Source: Welwitschia mirabilis | Lineage: Eukaryota > Gnetophyta > Gnetopsida > Welwitschiales | Reading direction: 5' to 3' | Length of the DNA stretch: 24,743 nt | NCBI GenBank assembly: GCA_051453625.1 | Contig: JBOZIK010000001.1 | Span: 15,306,960 to 15,331,702, forward strand | Shown here: in pieces, positions 1 through 8,439 of the stretch | How positions within the stretch are numbered: the stretch's first letter is position 1 | Layout of the letters: every line of letters starts with the position of its first letter | Made by a program: the position numbers and the translations under genes | Notes under the pieces: generated by a model | The model's input: the letters and a program-made list of their open reading frames with translations, nothing else | Told to the model about the DNA's origin: nothing | Database searches by the model: none

Positions 1-607
1 AGCATTTTCTTTATTTCTCTATTAGCATTTTCAGCTTATCCATTTGTCTGAGGATGATAAGCACAAGCTATTCTATGTTCAATACCAATAGATATAAGAA
101 GTTTCTTTAAAAGTGAATTCATGAAATGAGTAACCTAATCACTAATGATGACTTTAGAAAAACAAACCTTTAAAAGATATAAGATCTAAGAAAATAACAG
201 ACAGTTTGGACATCATTCAAAGAAGTAGGTATGACTTCAATCCATTTAGTTATGTAATTAATAGCCACTAAAATGTAATTTTTAATAAAAAAAGGTGGGT
301 GAATAAGGCCCATAAAATTAATACCCTAATAATTAAAAGCCTTACACTCAAGAATAGATCTAAGGAGCATTCCTTATAAATGAATAAGACTACCAAAACA
401 TTGACAAGGATCAAACCTTCTGCCAAAATCAAATGAGTCATGAAAAAGAAAAGACCAGTAAAAACCAAAATGAAGGATTTTCATGGTAGTTTTATATCCA
501 CTAAAATGTCCTCCACAATCACCACCATGATAAAGATGAAGAATCTTAGGTATTTCCCAATCGGGCACATATTTTCTCACAATCTGGTCTTTACACCTAT
601 GAGACAA
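1..607 (-). pseudogene. Element A integrase: zinc-binding domain and catalytic core, broken
   Basis: Integrase inserts the element cDNA into the genome. At 607-374 the minus strand reads an HHCC zinc-binding domain: the H...H part (LHLYHGGDCGGHF) and a CxxC region now reading RRFDPCQ, where the first Cys is Phe. The core follows from about 370: GINFMG at 325-308, where the first acidic residue of the D,D-E triad (expected GID) is Asn (codon 317-319). A tryptophan motif ITKWIEVIP follows. One frameshift later, ISD*VTHFMN carries the second catalytic Asp. The AYHPQTNG motif lies at about 63-39, followed by a stop and NREIKK. The glutamate and the C-terminal domain are outside the window. Stops and at least one frameshift make it non-functional. 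Confidence 0.88.
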
Positions 608-764
608 ATGTGGATCAAACCACTCATAGTTACTTATATGATGGAGAAAAGATTTATGCTAGTGATAGATCTAATGTTGTGGTGTTTTTATGGTTATAAA
701 ATAGTTGACAATGTCATCATACCATAGAGAAGGATGAGAAGAAGAAACAAAAAAAAGCTACTCA

Positions 765-1166
765 TCAAAAAGGAATCATCAATGAGAATGTTATATGGAG
801 GAGAAGAAGTTGAGACAAATGATCGACCATAGAATTATGCTTCCCTGATTTATTTATGATGGTAAAATTAAATTCTTGCATAAGAAGGATCCATCTAATC
901 AAACAGGTACTATAATCTTTCTTAGTCATGAGGTAATGAATGGCTGCATGATCAGTATAAACATTCGTGTGAACTAAAAGATAGTATCTAAGAGAATGAA
1001 GACAAAAGATAATGGTAAGCATTTCTTTTTTTATAGTAGTATAGTTCATCTGAGATCTAGACAATGACTTGCTATGATAAGATATAACTTTAAAGTCTTT
1101 TTCATAACTTGCTATGATAAGATATAACTTTAAAGTCCTTTTTATACTTTTAGTAAAGAACCCCAC
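765..1166 (-). pseudogene. Element A RNase H domain
   Basis: The minus strand gives a 133-residue stretch without stops that matches the C-terminal half of a gypsy RNase H, which degrades the RNA strand during reverse transcription. Visible motifs are ISYHSKSLSRSQMNY, then KKEMLTIIFCLHSLRYYL, VYTDHAAIHYLM with the conserved TDH, and a tail RWILLMQEFNFTI with DHLSQL. The apparent N-terminus is false: residues 10-21 are a frame-shifted copy of the following sequence, created by a 40-bp tandem duplication (1067-1146). The true domain begins further upstream near 1300 in another frame, where the connection domain reads toward MGPNW. It lies between RT (above) and integrase (below). Confidence 0.87.
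1067..1146. repeat. 40-bp tandem duplication inside RNase H of element A
   Basis: Two adjacent 40-bp units, 1067-1106 and 1107-1146, both begin acttgctatgataagatata and differ at only two positions near their ends. The unit length is not a multiple of three, so the duplication shifts the reading frame. Element B has a single copy at the matching place (about 10477-10520), so the event is private to element A. Slipped-strand duplication is the likely cause (inference). Confidence 0.93.
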
Positions 1167-2000
1167 TCACAACAAAATTACTAGCATCATACATAAGCTC
1201 AAAGTTAAGTGCCCAATTGGGTCCCATTACTATAAGAGCATAAGAAAATCTATGTTTAAGCCTATCGAAAGCAAGTTAACAAGATTCATTCCATTTCAAT
1301 TTGGCATCTTTCTTTAGTAATAAGTGAAGTAGTTTATAAATAGAAGCATAATCACGGATGAATCAACTGTAAAAACCACAATGACCAAGAACGATTAGAC
1401 CTATTTAACATTTATAAGAGGACTAAAATTTTGAATAATACCAACTTTAGAAGCATCCATCTTAATCCCCTTCNNNNNNNNNNNNNNTAATGCATCAATA
1501 TAAGACTTTTTTTAAATGATCTAAGATTTGCTCAAAATTTTGGAATGGATAGATAAGTTATCCATAAAAATCTAAATGAAATCCTTGAGCATATTGGAAG
1601 AAATACCCATCATAGCATGCTGAAAGATACTAAGAGCATCATAAAGTTCAAAAGGCATGCATCTAAAGGCAAAGGTACTAAAAGGAGAAGTAAAGGTAGT
1701 TTTAAATTGGTCCTCAATGTTAATGCCAACTTAATTGTAATCACTAAAACCATCAAGAAAAAAGTAAAAATCATAACCCTGAATCATATCAAGAATTTAA
1801 TCGATAAAAGGCAAAGGACAATGGTCTTTTTTAGTTACCTCATTTAGTTTTTTGAAGTCTATGCACATACGCCATTTCTCACACTTTTTAGGTACTACTG
1901 TCAAGGGGCTAATCTAATCACTATCAGTAATGGAGTAAATGATTTTAGCATCCATAACTTTTATAATTTCATCTTTTATAAATTATTTTAGGGCTGGATT
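1167..2000 (-). pseudogene. Element A reverse transcriptase and connection region, broken
   Basis: RT copies the element RNA into DNA. Reading downward from about 2000, the minus strand shows a stretch ending SITDSD*ISPLTVVPKK, then KWRMCIDFKKLNEVTKKDH and PLPFID, then FFLDGFSDYN (gypsy FLDGYSGYNQ-like), then PFSTFAFRCMPFE. The polymerase box reads IFMDN at 1571-1557, where FMDD is expected: the second Asp is Asn (codon 1557-1559), a G-to-A change that would abolish activity. Further down, thumb and connection residues are seen in several frames (QNFSPLINVK, later MGPNW-like). A 14-N gap (1474-1487) and many stops interrupt it. Spacing from the polymerase box to the RNase H TDH motif (about 200 codons) is normal. 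Confidence 0.87.
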
Positions 2001-2614
2001 AAGTCTATGTTGGGGTTGCTCACAGGTTTAGCATTCGTTATACAATTAATGTTGGTATGACTGATAAATCATTATGGAAGCAAGAAAATGCATGAGTCTT
2101 CAATTATAAAAGAGAAATAAGATTAGATTTTTGTTGAGGTAAAAGTTTTTTTCTGATAATTAATGGTTTATTTAGGTCTCTATTTAAAAAAATGTACTTT
2201 AGCCCACTGTCTAAAAGTTTCAAGTTCAGGTTAAGATTCAGACTTCTAGTTTTTAGAAAATTTTCAGAAAAGTTAACTATCATCTTAGACTATTTTTTGG
2301 ATATTAGTAGTGGACAACAAATCTTAAAATAAAAATTCTCAGGGTTTTCAATTTTTTAGACTTCAAAACAGTTTACAGACTTAGATTCACTACTCCTTAG
2401 ATCATAAAATGCAGTTGAAAGTTGATCAAACTCAAGTCGATTGTTAATNNNNNNNNNNNNNNNNNNTTCTAATTTATCGTCAAACAAGGTTGGCCCATAA
2501 AGCATGAACCATCTCTCCTTAAGTGGATGGTGCTGTAAAAATAAGGTTGGTAATATTTTTTGATTACACTAAATACTTGTATTAAAATTTGTTTGTTCTC
2601 AAAATGGTACTTCA
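2001..2614 (-). pseudogene. Element A protease-RT linker, broken
   Basis: Between protease and RT the minus strand carries the linker typical of Athila-like polyproteins. A segment reads DSGLKYIFLNRDLNKPLII, then SNLISLL, then HAFSCFHNDLSVIP. These match the element B linker (LKYIFLSNNLKKPLIIS, DAFAWTHKYLAVIP at 12313-11921). Stops replace Trp and Gln codons, and an 18-N gap lies at 2449-2466. The linker has no known catalytic role; it joins the domains in the precursor. Confidence 0.75.
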
Positions 2615-2935
2615 TCAATCCGGTTTAAGAGCTATTGCATAGAAAGATCTCCCTAGAAATGGGGGATATCCACTATAATGGTCAACTTCTAAAATAACTA
2701 CATTAATTAGGTAAAAAACTTCCTCTATTTGAATGACCAAGTCCTTGATTACACCTAAATATTTCTTTATAGATGTATCAGCTAACTCTAAGATAATGCA
2801 TGTAGGCTCTACTCTTTCTTCCAACTTAAAACATTGATAAATATAAAAGGGCATAATGTTGACACTAGCTTCTATATCAATTAAGGCTTTCTTGATTCTA
2901 CAATTTTCCTCTAAAGTAACACTAACATTTGCCAC
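2615..2935 (-). pseudogene. Element A aspartic protease domain with altered active site
   Basis: A retropepsin-type protease would cut the Gag-Pol precursor. The 106-residue stretch reads KKALIDIEASVNIMP (catalytic loop), then ILELADTSIKKYLGVIKDLV, then INVVILEVDHYSGYPPFLGR with the closing ILGR-like motif. The active-site triad D-[S/T]-G should be D-x-G-A-S; here Gly is Glu (codon 2870-2872, D at 2876-2878). The same Glu occurs in elements B and C. The stretch ends at a stop in the minus frame at 2615 although protease homology continues a little further in B and C. It lies directly between gag and the RT linker. Confidence 0.88.
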
Positions 2936-4735
2936 CCTTGGATCTTTAAATTTTTAACTTTTTTTGTAAATCAAGTTGCTAATGAATTGAGCTAGAAATA
3001 CTTTACTAGGGATGGTTTATTTTTGTTTCCTTCTTATTAGCTCTTTATATAGCTTAGAGTATCTTGGATTCTCTTATAAAAGTTTCTAAAAAGATAAGTT
3101 AATACTTATATTTTGCATTAAGGCTTTCAAATAATCATAAAAAATACGGTTTATGTTTAGCCTATCTAACCATGGGGTGGCAAGTTTATTTTTTAAAAGA
3201 TCTTTCTTTTTGTTTACTAAGGGAAGAAGGGAAGGAATGGTTTTCTAGGATTTTTATGTCCTTTTCCTCATCATTTTTGTTACTTTCAAAAGTTAAAGCC
3301 TCATGGTAGGGAGAGTTGTATTATTTTTACTTCTTGTCACTACCTTACGATATTTTCTTATTTATTAGGATTCAGTAAAGTTCAAGTGAGAAGGATACCT
3401 TATGTCTTTGATTGACAAGCATGATTTATTATAAAATACTTATAAGGTTTTCTATGTTTACATTTGTTTTCTCTTAAGTTTTTCTCAACTTCAAAATGGA
3501 GTTCCTAAGATGATCACTATTATTTTGGGATTTGGAAAGGTTTGTCAAGTTGTTTGGGTTGTCAAATTAAAAGTTTAAATGTTTAAACCTATTTCTAAAA
3601 GGTTGAAAGTTAGGATGATGAGTTTGAAAATTCCTACAGTTTGGTTTCTCTCATTCATCCTATTTTGAAAGTTGTAATTTTGGACTTGTCTTTGGTTCTA
3701 GTTTTGTATGTAGTTGGAAGGTCTTTTGTTAAAGGCATAGACTTCCTCATAGATTTTTTCTTTGTAAGTAAGAAGTAAAGGGCAATCTTTAGTAATATAA
3801 TAACTATCTTCACATAAATTGCATGTTGAAACAACAACTTCACTCTTCTCAGTTACTACTTTAGCATCAAGAATTATTTGGGTGTATTTCTCTAAGGTAG
3901 AAGTGAAATACTTAATAATGCTAGTTGGTTCATTTTTTACTTTGATTTTATGTTTCTCATGTTTAAGTTCTTTTAGGTCCTTAATGATTTGACTTACTAT
4001 TCAGTTTTCTCTAAAGGAGGGTTTAGGCCAAGTTTGACTTACTTCCACTAAATATTCAAACATCTTTCAAGCATCTTCTAGGGTTTATTTTAATAGATTA
4101 CCTCTATAAGAAAAATATATGAGTTGCTTGGTATGACTGTTCAATCCACTATAAAAATAATCAACTAACTCTACCTCTAAAAAGGCATCTAGGGGGTTTG
4201 AATGTAAGGCAACAAAGAATAGCTCACAGGCAATGGCATAGTCCTTATTAGGTAACTATTAGAAGTTTGTGACTTCTTTCTTATGTTTTTGGATGGTGGT
4301 TTCACTCATGTATCTTTTTATGAAGGCTTCTTGAACTTAACTCCAAGATTTAAGGCTTTTATGGGGAATTTTTCTAAGCCAAATTTTTGCTTTATCTCTT
4401 AAGATAATGGGAAAGATAACCATGTAAGTCCTATTACTAATTCAATTTTTACCATTTCCAGAAGTGAGGACAAGTTGTTCAATGTCAACAATGTGTTGTA
4501 ATGGATCTTCATTGGGCTCTCCACTAAAGGTAGGATAAGAATGCAAGTTTTGAAGTTCTACATGAGCACTGGGAGGTAAGTCCAAAGAAGTTTAGATTTC
4601 ACATTTTTTATTTGCTATAATATCTCTTAGAGTAGCATGAGTATTAGGTTGAGAAGAAGTAAAAGTTGGGGTTTCAATGACAAAGAGTGGATTTGGAGGG
4701 ATAGGTTATTTTTATTTTTGTTTCAAGGCTGACAT
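2936..4735 (-). pseudogene. Element A gag (capsid/nucleocapsid), broken
   Basis: Gag forms the retrotransposon particle and binds its RNA. I place the start at the ATG at 4735-4733 (MSALKQK), because elements B and C have a related start (MLxxx.K.KQV) at the same point after the leader. In order: a Thr/Pro-rich N-terminus with ATLRDIIANKK, LHSYPTFSGEPNEDPLQH, TYMVIFPIILRDKAKIWL, KDYAIACELFF, FYSGLNSHTKQLI, and a zinc knuckle at 3823-3782 reading CNLCEDSYYITKDC. In the knuckle the His of CX2CX4HX4C has become Tyr. Several stops (Gln and Trp codons) and frameshifts break the frame. The downstream third, 2936-3650, is AT-rich and poorly conserved, as usual for gag C-termini. Confidence 0.85.
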
Positions 4736-5368
4736 GGTAGCAAAATCAGCTCTGTAAAAAAGTGGAAATTGTGGGAAATTCAAAATCTTGCGTACCTTTG
4801 CTATTTTAACCTATTTTTAGTTCAAGATTTATCAAATCTTTTCTAATGTTTTTAGCAATCAAGAGCTGCTATCTCTAGTATTTTTCCTTTTTGATAGACT
4901 TAACCATTCATATTCTATCTCAAATCTACAAAAGTACCATCTTGTACATCATCTGAACGATATCTTGGATGACAAAAAAACAGAAACCACAAGAAAAGAA
5001 AAAACAGAAAATAGAAACGAAAAATTGACTTTTTGACATAANNNNNNNNNNNNNNNNNNNNNNNNNNNNNNNNNNNNNNNNNNNNNNNNNNNNNNNNNNN
5101 NNNNNNNNNNNNNNNNNNNNNNNNNNNNNNNNNNNNNNNNNNNNNNNNNNNNNNNNNNNNNNNNNNNNNNNNNNNNNNNNNNNNNNNNNNNNNNNNNNNN
5201 NNNNNNNNNNNNNNNNNNNNNNNNNNNNNNNNNNNGAAAAATAGAAAATTGACTTTGTAAAAATGTGAAACCTATGTTATTGCAGGAACTATTACACTAC
5301 TATTGTAGCAAGCATCCGAACTGAAATACTTACCAAAGTAATAATAACTCTCAAGCTCCAAGTAGCCT
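4736..5368 (-). other. Element A untranslated leader with T-rich minisatellite and 194-N gap
   Basis: This segment joins the primer-binding site to the gag start. On the minus strand it contains T-rich tracts and one copy of the dispersed motif at about 4949-4972 (gtcatccaagatatcgttc on the minus strand). The gap 5042-5235 (194 N) is flanked by related sequences (gaaaaattgacttttt on the left, gaaaattgactttgt on the right), suggesting the gap sits in a tandem repeat that assembled poorly. Two units of about 100 bp would fit the gap (inference). Confidence 0.7.
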
Positions 5369-5386
5369 TCTCTGGCAATGGCGCCA
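5369..5386 (-). promoter_or_regulatory. Primer-binding site of element A
   Basis: The minus strand reads TGGCGCCATTGCCAGAGA three bases after the LTR end (...ACACTGTAACA, then TCT). This resembles the tRNA-Asp-complementary primer-binding site known from Athila-type elements (TGGCGCCGTTGCC...). It is the best preserved such site in the window and fixes the LTR end at 5390. Confidence 0.88.
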
Positions 5387-5955
5387 AGATGTTACAGTGT
5401 ATATTTATGTAATGTTTATGTTCTAATTAGAATCCTATTAACTACAAATAATATGCATAAACACAACACACTAATATAGATAGGAGTGACTCAAATGTTA
5501 AGATTTGTTGAAGGCCAAAGTATGAAAATAAGAGAGTTACTTTCAAGATGAAAAATATGAAAACCCTAACTTATAAAATAACTTGCAATGTATGAAAATG
5601 AAATAAAACACATTTGTACAAAACTAATCTAGAAAAGGAAATATATAGTGCACCTAAACTAACTAAGAAAAACCTTGATAAAGATTTCCCTCATAATCTA
5701 TATCAAAGAGAAGTTGTTACTAAATCTCAAGCAACATAAATTATGAGGGAGAAGATCTTTATATAAAAAGAAATTTTTATATTGAAATTCACACCACATC
5801 TGTATTACAAAGTAGCCATACCCCAATGGAGAAAATATCATCCAATATCAAGAAAATGTCTCTCTGAAATTATAGGATGGTGTTTTAATCCCTTAATCTC
5901 TTGTCATAAGTATGTTGATATAATCAAAGATGATTATAAGTTGAGTAAGAAACCT

Positions 5956-5965
5956 CTATTTATTG
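5956..5965 (-). promoter_or_regulatory. Decayed TATA box in the A/B LTR
   Basis: The minus strand reads CAATAAATAG about 475 bases into the LTR. Elements C (TATAAATA at 21328) and D (TATAAAAA at 22359) carry a clear TATA box at the matching place, so this is probably the eroded LTR promoter. Confidence 0.55.
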
Positions 5966-6165
5966 ACTCAAAGCATGAAATGAAACTAATAGAAAGACAC
6001 AAGGAAAACCCTAACTGCCCTACAGAGAGAAATTAGAATAGGTGATGAAAATTTAGGTAAACATTTAGTGCAATGTTATAATTAGTATCATTTGGCTAGC
6101 TAAATCCTCATCTGCTACTAGTTTAATTATTTGTTAGACCTATGATTATATAGTGGTGTTGTCGT

Positions 6166-6200
6166 CCATCCTATCATCTAAATGATGAGGAGGATGATGG
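6166..6200. repeat. Imperfect palindrome in LTR U3 (dispersed motif)
   Basis: The sequence ccatcctatcatct / atgatgaggaggatgatgg can fold back around a short A-rich centre with a small bulge. It is a member of the CATCC-TATCAT...ATGATA-GGATG family found in all four elements. Confidence 0.65.
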
Positions 6201-6860
6201 CCTTTCAATAAATCTTCCATCAATTCTTTAGCCTTATTATTTATAGGAAATTATCATCCAAAATATTGATTATTCGTATTTGCCTAGAATTCTTGTAATT
6301 TATCGAGGAAATTGTATATTTCCATTCTTTTTATCTCGCTTCTTCATTATCATTAAATCTAAGCATTTATCTGCCAATTTACCTATAAAATAACTCAGAA
6401 TATCTTATCAAATACATGTAAATTGTTGGCATAACAGATAGCTAAGAAAATGATACTGTATATGCATAATATGAGATAGTGATACAAAAACTAATGTAAA
6501 TAATGTAATTAGTAATAATATCAAAGAATGATGCATTTAAAGTTTATTAATGTATTCTACAAGGGTAAAATACAAGAGTAATCATAGCATTCTTTTCTTT
6601 AGATGATTTAAAACATAGCTACAGGAATATTCTGTGAGTGTGCTATTATGCTCCTACTAAATAAAGTCCATAAAATTTATTTAAGTAACATGAAATCATA
6701 TTCAAAAAACTTATCATAAATATGTATCATGAAAGCCCAAATATGATTTTCTTTCCAAATTACAAATTGTTTCTTAATATCTTAGAATAATTCTAAGAAA
6801 TATGTTTTGTCCCTTAGTTGAAGTAAGACATCCTATATTACATAGAGTAAAAAGAATGAT

Positions 6861-6902
6861 TATCATCCTGTCTATCATGAAGATGATAGACATGGGATGA
6901 TA
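6861..6902. repeat. Near-perfect inverted repeat, 18-20-bp arms
   Basis: Left arm 6861-6878 (tatcatcctgtctatcat) and right arm 6883-6902 (atgatagacatgggatgata) are reverse complements except for a 2-base indel, separated by the 4-base loop gaag. It is the best preserved copy of the dispersed TATCATCC...GGATGATA motif and could form a hairpin in RNA or single-stranded DNA. Confidence 0.9.
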
Positions 6903-7713
6903 ATACTTAAATGACATGTTTGGTAAGGAGAAAAATAAGAAAAAGTTTGAAAACAAGCAAGCAAACAAAAAGTAGTAGAAAAGTAGAAAATAAGGTAGAG
7001 AGTGAGAATTATCTTAAAAAAACATGACCATGATAAAAAGAGATCTATGGAAAAAGGATACTAAATAAAACAAAATGCATTAAATAGGAAGAAGTAATGC
7101 TCAAAAGAACTCCTCAAATATGCTTGAAATTTGAAAGCTTAGAAAAGTAAGAAGTGAAACGTTAAAATTATCATTATCACCTATCAAAAAGAGAAAAAAC
7201 CACTCTCATGAAAAGAAGCTATGAGTAGAAATAATAAGAAATTACTAAATGTTTAGATCCATAATATTATTTTGAAAAAGTATGAGAATAACTTTACAAA
7301 ACCCAATCAATTAACTAAATAAAAGCAAAATGAAAATGGACAATTAGAAATAAAAAGAAGATTATTTACTTGCCCTAAATTCTAACTTAACAAATTCCTT
7401 AGTAACAATCATAAAATTGCTTGATAAAAAATGCATGACATCATATAAAAGTTTATAAAATACCATTCAAAAAGGTAATGATTATGATGATCTCAAGTAT
7501 GTCTAATGTTATCAAATAATGATTGATAAGATAAAAAGATAAATAAACATGAATTTCTAGCTGACATATGAAAGCAACACTAGAATCTAGAAAAGTAGAA
7601 TGATCATGTGAAAGTACTATATGCAAAAAAAGTGTAAAAAATAAGCAATCCCTTTGATAATACTAGGACACTAATGATCTTATAGACTTTAAGTAAAATT
7701 TTTTTTTTTTTAC

Positions 7714-7830
7714 CATGATGAGGGAAGTGCAACTACTATTAGAGGATTAAAGACCCATACAACATGGTCAACTGACCCCCTAGTAGAGTTCTCATAGCTA
7801 CCATATGGCACTGCCAAAGGCTCCTTTTGG
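7714..7830 (-). other. Conserved 3' noncoding block (copy in element B)
   Basis: On the minus strand GAGCCTTTGGCAGTGCC, ATATGGTAGCTATGAGAACTC and the following bases align with 19703-19819 on the plus strand (GAAGCCTTTGACAGTG, ATATGGTAGCTGTGGAAACTC, ending near CAATAATGG). It is one of the best conserved noncoding pieces shared by B and C and is more GC-rich than its surroundings. No open frame links the two copies; the role is unknown. Confidence 0.75.
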
Positions 7831-8020
7831 AAAAATTTTACTTGGTGGGCTTGTGATAGGATATCATAATTACCATTTTTTTAGTTTAGTTATGAAAGAA
7901 TATGGTTACTTATTTATTTAAATTTTTTATTTTTTATTTTTTAATTTTTTTGCATGACTAAGTACTCATAAGAATAAAAGTGAATTAATAAGATGAAAAA
8001 TAAGTAAGAACATGCAATAA

Positions 8021-8208
8021 TAACTAATTACTCATACCATTGAAAGAGAGAAAAAAAACAAGTCNNNNNNNNNNNNNNNNNNNNNNNNNNNNNNNNNNNN
8101 NNNNNNNNNNNNNNNNNNNNNNNNNNNNNNNNNNNNNNNNNNNNNNNNNNNNNNNNNNNNNNNNTAACTAATTACTCATACCATTGAAAGAGAGAAAAAA
8201 AACAAGTC
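8021..8208. repeat. Identical 44-bp direct repeats flanking a 100-N gap
   Basis: The 44 bases at 8021-8064 (starting taactaattactcatacc) recur exactly at 8165-8208. The gap 8065-8164 is exactly 100 N, a common placeholder for unknown size. Identity of the two contig ends suggests an unmerged overlap in the assembly and not a biological duplication (inference). Confidence 0.9.
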
Positions 8209-8439
8209 ATATTCCTTTTGAATGAAGTTCATAGACATACAAATGTATTAAGACTAGGTTAATCTAATCTCATCATATTAAAATACTCAAGTACATGATT
8301 ACTAATCATGATAACTTGATAAAATGATACATAAGTTAAGTTAATGATATTTAAGTAAAAGAATAATGTCTACCTAAGGAATGAGTTAAGAAAAAATTTA
8401 AATAATGATAAGATAAAGGTCCTCCTCATTGAGAGGTAC

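Larger units (their letters stand above)
1..6436 (-). mobile_element. Element A: degenerate Athila-like Ty3/gypsy retrotransposon, 3' part outside the window
   Basis: On the minus strand the order is LTR (5390-6436), primer-binding site (5369-5386), leader, gag (from 4735), protease, RT, RNase H and integrase, with the integrase core running off position 1. This order (RT before integrase) defines Ty3/gypsy. The tRNA-Asp-type primer-binding site, an FMD[D/N]-type RT motif and the gag style favour the Athila lineage over chromoviruses; the lineage is inferred from motifs. Each domain is interrupted by stops or frameshifts and several catalytic residues are lost, so the copy is dead. The remaining integrase, 3' noncoding region and 3' LTR should lie left of the window. 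Confidence 0.9.
5390..6436 (-). repeat. LTR shared by elements A (5') and B (3'), 1047 bp
   Basis: On the minus strand it starts TGTTATGCC at 6436 and ends CTGTAACA at 5390, giving TGTTA/TAACA ends. The right-hand border is set by alignment with the element C LTR (TATTATGCTTCCAATTT at 20830), and matches continue (ATTTGATA.G.TTTT, TTATTTTATAGG). The left-hand border abuts the primer-binding site of A. U3 has a palindromic motif (6166-6200), then a TATA remnant (5965-5956), then a conserved R-U5 stretch (CCTCATAATTTATGTTG) also seen in C and D. Upstream on the minus strand is the 3' noncoding region of B. The short plus-strand reading frame at 5782-6036 is a chance frame. Confidence 0.87.
6437..8439 (-). 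other. Element B 3' noncoding region
   Basis: This is a long, A-rich (plus strand) region with no protein-coding signal, between the integrase C-terminus and the 3' LTR. Read on the minus strand it aligns with the 3' noncoding region of element C (19295-20812). Shared landmarks are ATAACTTATGTAT, AAAAGGAATATG, a conserved block (7714-7830) and a short GTTTGGT-containing stretch. It also holds a strong palindrome (6861-6902), homopolymer T and A tracts (7699-7711, 7918-7955) and an assembly gap with duplicated flanks. The polypurine tract expected just before the LTR is missing: the minus strand reads GCTATCTGTTATG where C reads GCTAAGTGGGGATCTATATTATG. Confidence 0.75.

Noticed and set aside
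440-727. Plus-strand frame of 95 codons, and 1114-1317, 1617-1847, 10052-10252 and 11727-11918
   Set aside because: All lie antisense to recognised integrase, RNase H or RT remnants and have no family motif; they are shadows.
5782-6036. Plus-strand 84-codon frame beginning MKFTPHLYY
   Set aside because: It lies inside the LTR shared by A and B on the opposite strand and is not conserved in LTR C.
6805-6820. Purine run on the minus strand (aactaagggac) as polypurine tract of B
   Set aside because: Alignment with LTR C places the LTR start at 6436, some 370 bases further on; the run is probably chance.
7690-7960. Poly-T and T-rich tracts as a SINE or LINE tail
   Set aside because: No target duplication or internal promoter boxes; the tracts lie in the aligned 3' noncoding region of B.
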